DNA of 64,000 bases. Source: Paraburkholderia dilworthii. Lineage in GTDB: Bacteria > Pseudomonadota > Gammaproteobacteria > Burkholderiales > Burkholderiaceae. Where the stretch lies: contig NZ_AWZT01000013.1 in assembly GCF_000472525.1 (NCBI RefSeq), positions 200-64,199 of the forward strand. The letters run 5' to 3'. Both the position numbers and the translations under genes were made by a program. The notes below the pieces were generated by a model, which had not been told where the DNA came from, made no database searches, and worked only from the letters and a program-made list of their open reading frames with translations. Below are positions 57,688 through 64,000 of the stretch, piece by piece (position 1 is the first letter of the stretch; each line of letters starts with the position of its first letter).

Positions 57688-58266
57688 TCAATTGACTTGC
57701 GAGGTTTGGATCGTCCGCTGCGTCTGGCGGCCGAAATCGGTCTGATCGACCACCATCCTGTCGATGAGTCCGTTCAGCTTGGTCGATGCCGAAGAGAAAC
57801 GGTCGGTGTTCAGGCCGCCCGTCTGATAGCGCGCGGTGACGAGAATGCGGCCGTTCTGCACGAGCGTCAAATCGATGATCGACAGATACTGGATCGACTC
57901 GTCGCTGAACGAGCGGCGGCCGTAATCGATCGCCGCGTTGTAGACGAGGCGCGCCTCGCAGCCCGCGGGCGACGTGCCCGGATTGTAGACGTCCGAACGA
58001 ATGCCGCGGCGATCCAGCGCGAGTTGCAGCGCCGGCACGAAATCACCGACCGACACCGTCTGATTCACTTCGATGCAAACGTGACGCACATCCGCGGGAC
58101 GGCCGTTCACGAAGGTCGGCGACGAATAGTTCGCGGCAATCGCGTAGCCGGCCTGGATCACGGAGCCGGTGGCGTCGGCTGCCTGGATTAGCGTCCACGC
58201 GCAGCCGTTCAGTCCCACGGTCAGCGCCGTGCAGGCGACAAGCCGTGCGCTCGGCCGCCGCAACAT
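57688..58266 (-). CDS. Lipoprotein of unknown function
   Basis: 192 residues from ATG 58266 (MLRRPSARLVACTALTVGLNGCAW), with a lipobox LNGC. The mature part has ADVRHVCIEVNQTVSVGDFVPALQLALDRRGI and CEARLVYNAAIDYGRRSFSDESIQYLS. These recall small outer-membrane-associated beta-rich lipoproteins, but I cannot name the family. A longer frame reaches 58362, with no better SD. It precedes the orphan regulator on the same strand. Confidence 0.75.
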   Translation of the reverse strand: MLRRPSARLVACTALTVGLNGCAWTLIQAADATGSVIQAGYAIAANYSSPTFVNGRPADVRHVCIEVNQTVSVGDFVPALQLALDRRGIRSDVYNPGTSPAGCEARLVYNAAIDYGRRSFSDESIQYLSIIDLTLVQNGRILVTARYQTGGLNTDRFSSASTKLNGLIDRMVVDQTDFGRQTQRTIQTSQVN

Positions 58267-58413
58267 GACCCAGGCCGCCCGAGGGGCTCGCGTGAAAGCG
58301 TTAGGGTGGGTGCCAGGCAGGAAGGTCATGAAGCAGAGCCAGGTGACGATGAAAGCAGGCAAGAGATCAACGGTATGCGACGCAATACGACGACAAGCGC
58401 ATGGCCGCGACGC

Positions 58414-58875
58414 TTAGCGCGTGACGCGCAGGCGCAGTTCGTTTTGCCCTTGCACGCTGGCGGTCACGTTGACGCGGCGCTCGGCGGTCATGACGATGAA
58501 GTGCTGGCGCGTCGGCGTATTGACGTCGTGCACGACGTTCGGGAAACAGGCGGCGATGTCGGCGCCGATTTCTTCCAGCGGATCGTTGACGACACCGTCG
58601 GCCTGCCAGTGCGCGCGCCAGTGGCAATCGTACGCGTGCGCGTTCGAGCGGCAATCTTCGGCGCTTGCGACGCCCGGCAGTTGTGCGGCCGGCTGCGTGT
58701 GCAGTTGCTTGAAGTCGGAAGCCTCGACGATGTGCTTGAGCGCGGGGCACAGGTCGGCCGGCTCGTTCGGCGGTGTGGTTTGTGCTGCGTGCGCGGCGCT
58801 CGCGAGCAGCATGGCAGCGCCGAGAGCAAGCGCAAGGCGGTGAGTCCGATGAAGAGAGCGGCGATCGAGTGACAT
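58414..58875 (-). CDS. Exported Cys-containing protein, unknown
   Basis: 153 residues with a signal peptide (LALALGAAMLLASAAHA, cleavage before AQTTP). The mature chain has four Cys (LCPALK, DCRSNAHAYDC, ACFPN), which may form two disulfides. No known domain is recognised. It is an isolated gene on the - strand, with 147 bases to the downstream lipoprotein gene. Confidence 0.7.
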   Translation of the reverse strand: MSLDRRSLHRTHRLALALGAAMLLASAAHAAQTTPPNEPADLCPALKHIVEASDFKQLHTQPAAQLPGVASAEDCRSNAHAYDCHWRAHWQADGVVNDPLEEIGADIAACFPNVVHDVNTPTRQHFIVMTAERRVNVTASVQGQNELRLRVTR

Positions 58876-59119
58876 GAGCAAAGAGTCCGTTAGCAGTGGA
58901 TGGCATGCGGGCCGCAGAGACGGCGCGCACGACTATCGTCGCTGTTCTGGTCTCTTTTCAAAGGGCGGAAAAGCTTGCCCGCTTCGCAAATGCTTTCGAA
59001 CTGTTCTCGGGCGTTTCCGGATGTTGCCGCTGTGCGGAGCCGATGCGCCAGCTTCGTTGCTCAGGGCGGTTGTGCCGGCGCGTTGTTCGACTTGGTGGTT
59101 GAACTTGGCAACTGAGCTG

Positions 59120-59147
59120 CGTAGTTGAGCTCCCGTAGTTGAGCTCC
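59120..59147. repeat. Perfect 14-bp tandem duplication
   Basis: CGTAGTTGAGCTCC at 59120-59133 is repeated at 59134-59147, followed by a partial GTTGTTCAAC. It lies 5 bases beyond the SDR stop, in a 277-base gap with no recognised gene. Confidence 0.9.
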
Positions 59148-59152
59148 GTTGT

Positions 59153-60028
59153 TCAACCCAGCGTCAATCCGCCGTCGACGTGAATCACCTGGCCGGTGAT
59201 GTGACGCGCTTCGTCGGAAAGCAGAAACGCAATCAGCGCGGCCACATCCGCAGGTTCGGCGATATGGCCAAGCGGCGTCGACTCGGCGGCGTGTGTCCAG
59301 AGCGCGGCGTTGTCGGCGCTCGGCCCGCGGTCTTTGCGCGTATAGCCGGGCGCGACGCAATTGACGGTCACGCCATGCGGCGCGAGTTCGGCGGCCGCGG
59401 TTTTCGCCAGCGATTCGAGCGCCGCCTTGACCGCCGCGGTGGCGGCAAACGGCGCGTCGGCGCGATACCGATGTGCGACGAACGAACTGAGCGCGACAAC
59501 GCGGCCACGCTTCGATGTTTCCAATGCGGGCGTGGCGCGTTTGACAAGCGCTGCAAACGCGGCGGGCATCGCGGCGAACGCCGCGCTTAGCGTGTCGGGA
59601 TCGAGTGTCTGGAGCGTTTGGCGTTGCGCGTGGCCCGCGTTGGCGACCAGTTGATCGAGTGCGCCAAAGCTTGCGAGCGTTTGATGCACGACATGTTCCG
59701 CCGCGCCTCGCTCGGCGAGGTCGCCGAACACGGTCGCGCAAGCCGCGCCGTTCGCGCTGCACTCGGCGGCAACTTGCCTGAGGCGTTCACGCGACTCCTG
59801 TTCCGCGCCGCGTGCGTGCAGCATCAGCGCAATGCGCGGAGCGCCGAGGGGAGCGGCCGTTGGGAGAGCGGCCGTTGGTACGGCGGCGGTTGGTGGAGCG
59901 GCCGTCGTCAGCGGAGCGGTCAGCCGCCGTGCCAGCGCCGCGCCGATGCCCGAGCCAGCGCCGGTAATAAGCACGACGCGCTCGAAAGCCGCGTTGTTTC
60001 CGCCGTCGACGTCGCTGTCGGAATTCAT
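59153..60028 (-). CDS. Atypical short-chain dehydrogenase/reductase
   Basis: 291 residues of the classical SDR fold: cofactor loop TGAGSGIGAAL, FGDL, LVANAGH, catalytic-region Ser in VALSSFVAH, and the Lys in TAAVKAALESL, plus NCVAPGYTR and HVDGGLTLG. The catalytic Tyr expected four residues before the Lys is Thr here. A Pro/Thr/Ala insert of about 25 residues (APPTAAVPTAALPTAAP) lies between the first helix and second strand, encoded by 15-bp repeats. It starts inside the ABC gene's stop (4-base overlap). Cofactor and substrate unknown; it may not be a conventional oxidoreductase. Confidence 0.85.
   Translation of the reverse strand: MNSDSDVDGGNNAAFERVVLITGAGSGIGAALARRLTAPLTTAAPPTAAVPTAALPTAAPLGAPRIALMLHARGAEQESRERLRQVAAECSANGAACATVFGDLAERGAAEHVVHQTLASFGALDQLVANAGHAQRQTLQTLDPDTLSAAFAAMPAAFAALVKRATPALETSKRGRVVALSSFVAHRYRADAPFAATAAVKAALESLAKTAAAELAPHGVTVNCVAPGYTRKDRGPSADNAALWTHAAESTPLGHIAEPADVAALIAFLLSDEARHITGQVIHVDGGLTLG
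59853..59912. repeat. Four 15-bp repeats coding an Ala-Pro-Thr-Ala-type insert
   Basis: GCGGCCGTTGGNNNN units start at 59853, 59868, 59883 and 59898. They are imperfect and in frame with the SDR gene (- strand), so copy number changes would keep the frame. Confidence 0.8.
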
Positions 60029-61776
60029 GCCGCGACCGCTTCGCCTGCGCGCTCGACCTCGAGCGTCTCGTCATGGAACGCAGCAAGCGATTCGCGATGC
60101 GCGACGCTGACAATCGCCGCCTTCGGCAAGCGCTCGGTGAACAGGCGATACAGACGCGCTTCGTTCTCGGCGTCGAGCGCGCTCGTCGCTTCGTCGAGGA
60201 ACAGGTAGTCGGGCTTATGCAGCAACACACGCGCGGCGGCGAGGCGCTGTTGCTCGCCCGGCGAGAGAATGCGCGTCCAGTGCCCCGGTTCCTGCAAGCG
60301 GTCCGCGTAGTGCGACAGATGGCAGGTGACGAGCGCCTCTCGGCATTCGTCGTCGCTATAAGTGTCGGCCGCCGACGGATACGTGAGCGCCGCTTTCAGC
60401 GTGCCGATCGGCATGTAGCTGACCTGCGGAATGAACATGATGCGCGCGTTCACCGGCGCGTCGATGGAGCCGTCGCCGAATGGCCAGAGGCCGGCGAGCG
60501 CGCGCATCAGCGTGCTCTTGCCCGAGCCGGAAGCGCCACGCACGAGCCAACGCGAGCCGGGTTCGATTGCGATATCGCGTATGCGCGACAGCGGGCTGCC
60601 GTTCGGCAACGCGAGCTTGAGGCCGTCGGTGGAGAGCCTGTCGGCATCGACGAAATGCAGGTTGATGCCGCCGTGCGCGGTGGCGGGCGACACCGATTCC
60701 TTCAGGCGCGGCGCGTGCACGATGCGCTTGAATTCGCGCAACCGGTTCACGGTCGCGCGCCACTCCACGAGGCTCGTGTAACTGTTGATGAACCAGGAGA
60801 ACGAATCGCTGACCGTACCGAATGCGCTTGAAATCTGCATCAGCACGCCGAACGTGAAGGCGCCCGCGAAGTAGCGCGGCGCTGCGACCACGATCGGAAA
60901 GATGATCGCGATCTGACCATAGAAGGCCGACACGAAGGTGAGCCGCCGCGTGTACTTCATCACTTGCCACCAGTTGTCGCGGATTCGGCCGAACAGCGTG
61001 TGTGCGTTCTTCTTTTCCGTGTCCATGCCGTTGTAGAACGCGATCTGCTCGGCGTTTTCACGTAGACGGATCAGACCGAAACGGAAATCCGCCTCCACTT
61101 TCTGCGCCTGATAGTTGATCGGCACGAGCGGGTGGCCGACTTTCTGGATGAGGAACGATCCGATCACCGCGTAGAGCGCCGCCGCCCACACCATATAACC
61201 GGGGATGTGCAAGGGTACGCCGCCGAGCGTGATGGTCAGCGCGCCGGCGAGCGACCACAGTATCGTGATGAACGACACCAGCGTGACGACCGTGGACAGC
61301 AGGTCGAGCGTGAGCGAAAGCGTGGTGGTGGCGAACGATTGCAGGTCGTCGCTGATCCGCTGGTCGGGGTTGTCGGCGAGACGGTCACGCTCGATCCGGT
61401 AGAACGCGCTGTCATGCAGCCACTCGTTCAGATACCGCGTGGTCAGCCACTGACGCCAGCGGAAGCCGAGCATCTGCCGCATATAGCGCCCGTACACCGC
61501 GAGAATGATGTAGCCGAACGCGAGGCCCGAGAACACCATCAGCAGATGCGGGAAGTCGCGCACGTTCTTGGTTTGCAGCGCGTTGTAGAAGTCCGCGCTC
61601 CAGCGGTTGAGCCGGACGTTGATCCACACGACGAGCAGGTTCATCACGATGATCGCGACGAGCAGCGCCCACGCTATCTTCCGTTCTTCCGACACCCAAT
61701 AAGGTTTGATCAGACTCCATGCGGAGACTTTCTCGTCGGGTGGCAGCGCGGGGCTGACAGAGGTATTCATTGACAT
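60025..61776 (-). CDS. SbmA/BacA-like ABC transporter with fused ATPase
   Basis: 583 residues. The membrane domain has about six segments and the SbmA/BacA/YddA-type signature (WRQWLTTRYLNEWLHDSAFYRIE, NPDQRISDDLQ). The C-terminal ATPase has Walker A GASGSGKST, signature LSPGEQQRLA and Walker B YLFLDEATSALD. Relatives move peptides, bleomycin-like drugs, cobalamin or long-chain fatty acids. The start is ATG 61776 (MSMNTSV) with AGGA upstream; ATG 61770 is an alternative. Translationally coupled to the SDR. Substrate unknown. Confidence 0.92.
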   Translation of the reverse strand: MSMNTSVSPALPPDEKVSAWSLIKPYWVSEERKIAWALLVAIIVMNLLVVWINVRLNRWSADFYNALQTKNVRDFPHLLMVFSGLAFGYIILAVYGRYMRQMLGFRWRQWLTTRYLNEWLHDSAFYRIERDRLADNPDQRISDDLQSFATTTLSLTLDLLSTVVTLVSFITILWSLAGALTITLGGVPLHIPGYMVWAAALYAVIGSFLIQKVGHPLVPINYQAQKVEADFRFGLIRLRENAEQIAFYNGMDTEKKNAHTLFGRIRDNWWQVMKYTRRLTFVSAFYGQIAIIFPIVVAAPRYFAGAFTFGVLMQISSAFGTVSDSFSWFINSYTSLVEWRATVNRLREFKRIVHAPRLKESVSPATAHGGINLHFVDADRLSTDGLKLALPNGSPLSRIRDIAIEPGSRWLVRGASGSGKSTLMRALAGLWPFGDGSIDAPVNARIMFIPQVSYMPIGTLKAALTYPSAADTYSDDECREALVTCHLSHYADRLQEPGHWTRILSPGEQQRLAAARVLLHKPDYLFLDEATSALDAENEARLYRLFTERLPKAAIVSVAHRESLAAFHDETLEVERAGEAVAA

Positions 61777-62133
61777 GAGCGTCCTGAGGAGTTCTGTTCC
61801 ATTCGGGCCGACCCACGCAGGCCGGTCCATCGCGAGTATGGGTGTATGTCCAGGCGGGGCGCTTGCGGCCGCCCGCCGGGGCGGTTGCCGGGGCGGTTGG
61901 TGATTCTCGCGCGAAGCCCTTAAGCGAAAATTAATTATCGGCGCGGGTTTTGCCGGGGATCACGCGGCAGATGTTCCGCAGGCGTCGCCGCAAGCTTTCA
62001 CCGCTCCCACCTCGCGCGATGCCGCGTTCAGCGCCATCTCTGCTGGCATTGTGCCAGAGCGCCGTGCCGGCGATAGCGGCGACATCAAACGCGGTGCCGG
62101 ATCAAGGCGCGTGCGATGCGACGCGCCGCTCGT

Positions 62134-62163
62134 TTGCGAGCGCCGTGCCTTTTATGGTCTAAT
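62134..62163 (+). promoter_or_regulatory. Predicted promoter of the thiO-thiS-thiG operon
   Basis: TTGCGA (62134-62139) and TCTAAT (62158-62163) with 18 bp between. It would start transcription near 62170, just before the riboswitch. The region from the ABC gene start to here (61777-62133) shows no gene. Confidence 0.5.
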
Positions 62164-62174
62164 GACCTTCGACG

Positions 62175-62279
62175 AAACAGGGGTGCTTCGCACTTGAGCG
62201 GCGTGATTTTCACGCTGCGGCAGCGAGGCTGAGAGAGACCCTTTGCACCCGATCCGGGTAATACCGGCGCGGGAAGTTT
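62175..62279 (+). promoter_or_regulatory. TPP riboswitch (THI element)
   Basis: The conserved core is clear: AACAGGGGTGC (62176-62186), GCTGAGAGAGACCC (62228-62241), then TTTGCACCCGATCCGGGTAATACCGG and GGGAAG. It binds thiamine pyrophosphate to shut off thiamine synthesis. About 230 bases separate it from thiO; I cannot tell by eye whether the platform blocks translation or terminates transcription. Confidence 0.93.
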
Positions 62280-62510
62280 CCGGAAGCAGCCAGTCTTCCA
62301 TTCCCCGCCGGGCGGCGTTCTTCATTGGAGCACGCATTTGCCTGGCCGGCCTTGCCCGCCGGTTTCGTCCTGGGTACGCGCTTCTTTTTGGCCGTACGGA
62401 AAGGACTCGATGACCGCCTATTCTTCAGTTATGTTTTTTGCTCCTTGTCACGTCGCCGCCGGCGTGAGCTGGTTTGCTATTGCCCGTCGCATCGAATCGG
62501 AGCGCGCACG

Positions 62511-63641
62511 ATGAGCCGCGCCACACAACCCGATTTCGCGGTGCTCGGCGGCGGCCTGTGTGGGCGTCTCGTCGCGTGGCGGCTTGCCGGCGAAGGGCAT
62601 CGCGTGGCGCTTTATGAGCGTGGTGACGCTGCCGGTTCGCAAGCCGCCGCGTGGGTCGCCGCTGCGATGCTGGCGCCGCTCGCCGAAGCTGCCAGTGCCG
62701 AACTTCTAATCACGCGATTGGGCGCGACCTCGCTCGATACCTGGCCGCAAGTGCTGGCCGAACTGCCCGAGCCGGTGTTCTTTCAGCGCAATGGCACGCT
62801 TGTGGTCTGGCATCACGCGGATCGCACGGAGGCGCCGCTGTTTGAAAGGCGCGTGCGCTCGAACGCGCCGGCCGAACTGCTGGACGGTGGCTTCGTCACG
62901 CTGGCCGGCGCACAGCTTGGCGCGGCTGAGCCCGCGCTGGCGGGACGCTTCAATCAGGGCTGGCTGCTGCCGCGCGAGGGTCAGCTGGATAACCGCCAGG
63001 TGCTTCGCGCGCTCGCGGCGGGTCTTGAGCAACGCGGCGTTCAAACGCACTGGAACACGCCAGTGAGCGATAGCGCGCTGCCGCCTGCGCGCGTCACGAT
63101 CGACTGCCGGGGCCTCGGCGCGAAGCCCGTACTGCCGACGCTGCGCGGCATTCGCGGCGAAGTCGCCCGCGTGCATGCGCCCGGAATCAATCTGACACGG
63201 CCAGTGCGGCTGCTGCATCCGCGTTATCCGCTCTATATCGCGCCGAAGCAGGACGATGTCTACGTAATCGGCGCGACCGAAGTGGAAGGCGAGGACATGT
63301 CGCCCGTCAGCGTGCGTTCCGCGCTGGAACTTTTGAGCGCGGCGTTTTCGGTGCATCCGGGCTTTGGCGAGGCGCGCATTCTGGAACTGAATTCGCAGTG
63401 CCGTCCAACTTTGCCCGACCATCGGCCGGCGTTGCTGTGGGACGGCTCGCAGACATTACGTGTGAACGGACTTTACCGGCACGGCTACATGATCGTGCCC
63501 GAAGTCGCCGACGAAGCCGTGCGTTTCGCGGCGGCGCTGCTGGACGGGCGCATCGGTGACGCCGACGCGTTCGCGGACTGGCAGCGCGGCGCGCGCTGGA
63601 GCGAGCTTTTCCAGCACGGTTGCGCACGGGAGCCCGCATGA
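62511..63641 (+). CDS. thiO: Glycine oxidase / FAD-dependent oxidoreductase ThiO
   Basis: Oxidises glycine to iminoglycine for thiazole synthesis, 376 residues. FAD-binding GxGxxG-like fold near the start (AVLGGGLCGRLVAWRLAGEGH), AAAWVAAAMLAP, an NRQVLRALAAGL helix, YIAPKQDDVYVIGATE, and the C-terminal NGLYRHGYMIVPEVADEA. ATG 62511 follows GGAG; an in-frame start at 62325 would code an atypical leader within the riboswitch expression region. Confidence 0.92.
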   Translation: MSRATQPDFAVLGGGLCGRLVAWRLAGEGHRVALYERGDAAGSQAAAWVAAAMLAPLAEAASAELLITRLGATSLDTWPQVLAELPEPVFFQRNGTLVVWHHADRTEAPLFERRVRSNAPAELLDGGFVTLAGAQLGAAEPALAGRFNQGWLLPREGQLDNRQVLRALAAGLEQRGVQTHWNTPVSDSALPPARVTIDCRGLGAKPVLPTLRGIRGEVARVHAPGINLTRPVRLLHPRYPLYIAPKQDDVYVIGATEVEGEDMSPVSVRSALELLSAAFSVHPGFGEARILELNSQCRPTLPDHRPALLWDGSQTLRVNGLYRHGYMIVPEVADEAVRFAAALLDGRIGDADAFADWQRGARWSELFQHGCAREPA

Positions 63642-63712
63642 GCGCCGCACCGTTCCGCGGCGCGGTTGGCCCGCTTGTGCTTTAGCCATCGACTGAACCG
63701 TATTCGAACATC

Positions 63713-63910
63713 ATGGACATTCATATCAACCAGAAGCCGTTGTCGCTGCCCGAAGGCGCGACTGTCGCCGATGCGCTCGCCGCATACGGCGCGCGTCCGC
63801 CGTTCGCGGTCGCGCTGAACGGCGATTTCGTCGCGCGCGCGCAGCATGCGGCGCGCGCACTGCAGCCGGGCGACAAGCTCGATGTCGTGCAACCCGTGGC
63901 CGGCGGATAA
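63713..63910 (+). CDS. thiS: Sulfur carrier protein ThiS
   Basis: Ubiquitin-like carrier of the sulfur used in thiazole formation, 65 residues. The C-terminus ends Gly-Gly (VAGG), which is adenylated and thiocarboxylated. MDIHINQKPLSLPEGATVADAL and AVALNGDFV match the family. It lies 71 bases after thiO and 30 bases before thiG. Confidence 0.95.
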   Translation: MDIHINQKPLSLPEGATVADALAAYGARPPFAVALNGDFVARAQHAARALQPGDKLDVVQPVAGG

Positions 63911-63940
63911 AGCCGCCACGCATTGCCGGAGACCAGGATC

Positions 63941-64000
63941 ATGCAAATGACTACCCCGCAGGCCGCCGACGCGCTCACGCTCTACGGCCAACCCTTCGCA
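63941..64000 (+). CDS. thiG: Thiazole synthase, 5' end only
   Basis: First 20 codons (MQMTTPQAADALTLYGQPFA), cut by the window end. Name rests on position after thiS and likeness to ThiG N-termini of this genus; the catalytic part is not visible. ATG at 63941, or the in-frame one at 63947. Confidence 0.75.
   Translation, partial: MQMTTPQAADALTLYGQPFA

Noticed and set aside
62325..62510. N-terminal extension of thiO
   Set aside because: The 62 extra residues are basic and atypical, lie in the riboswitch platform and lack a good SD; ATG 62511 has GGAG and starts the family fold.

Overview
The window reads as a stretch of the main chromosome of a Burkholderiaceae bacterium, most likely Paraburkholderia or a close relative. 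This is an inference from the high GC content and strong third-position GC bias, the S10-spc-alpha ribosomal order, the ponA-pilMNOPQ-aroKB-dgt block, the cytochrome c4-resB-ccsA block, the TPP-riboswitch thiO-thiS-thiG operon, and protein sequences typical of the family. No tRNA, rRNA, CRISPR array, prophage or intact insertion sequence is visible.

Layout. 1-15.7 kb: the 3' part of tuf, then rpsJ, rplC-D-W-B, rpsS, rplV, rpsC, rplP, rpmC, rpsQ, rplN-X-E, rpsN-H, rplF-R, rpsE, rpmD, rplO, secY, infA, rpmJ, rpsM-K-D, rpoA and rplQ, all on the + strand. Good sigma-70 promoters sit before rplC and rplN, and terminator-like hairpins sit on both sides of rpoA. 16-31 kb: cutA-dsbD, hemB, engB, a dihaem cytochrome c4, the ResB/CcsA cytochrome c maturation pair, msrP-msrQ, lptM-lysA, cyaY and mrcA (PBP1a). 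Intrinsic terminators separate most of these units and several look bidirectional. 31.4-38.8 kb: a type IV pilus assembly operon in which PilO and PilP appear fused, followed by aroK, aroB and a dGTPase-like gene. 39-50.8 kb: a DUF883 membrane protein, an OmpW-type porin, a catalytically degenerate REP-type transposase relative, gltB-gltD, a DadA-like D-amino-acid dehydrogenase and an MFS transporter. 51.2-61.8 kb is the most accessory part: a Tat-exported lipoprotein of the tyrosine phosphatase family that lacks its catalytic cysteine, an OmpR/EnvZ-type two-component pair, two small envelope or unknown proteins, a secreted protein of unknown function, an orphan FlgH, a second OmpR-type regulator without a kinase, an orphan lipoprotein, another exported protein, an atypical SDR, and an SbmA/BacA-like ABC exporter. 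62-64 kb: TPP riboswitch and thiO-thiS-thiG (thiG cut by the window end).

How the genes work together. Most of the window is housekeeping: translation, secretion, RNA polymerase, periplasmic redox and cytochrome c maturation, cell wall and pilus assembly, and shikimate, lysine, glutamate and thiamine biosynthesis. I did not find a clear new multi-gene defence or metabolic system. The best leads are: (i) matching TTGGCA arrays with 12-13 bp phasing, upstream of the MFS gene/phosphatase and upstream of the two-component regulator; (ii) the pseudophosphatase-like Tat lipoprotein; (iii) the domesticated transposase lacking all its catalytic residues; (iv) the PilO-PilP fusion with a hexanucleotide repeat linker; (v) a candidate sRNA with a C/U-rich loop between hemB and engB; and (vi) structured leaders and attenuator-like hairpins in the ribosomal cluster.
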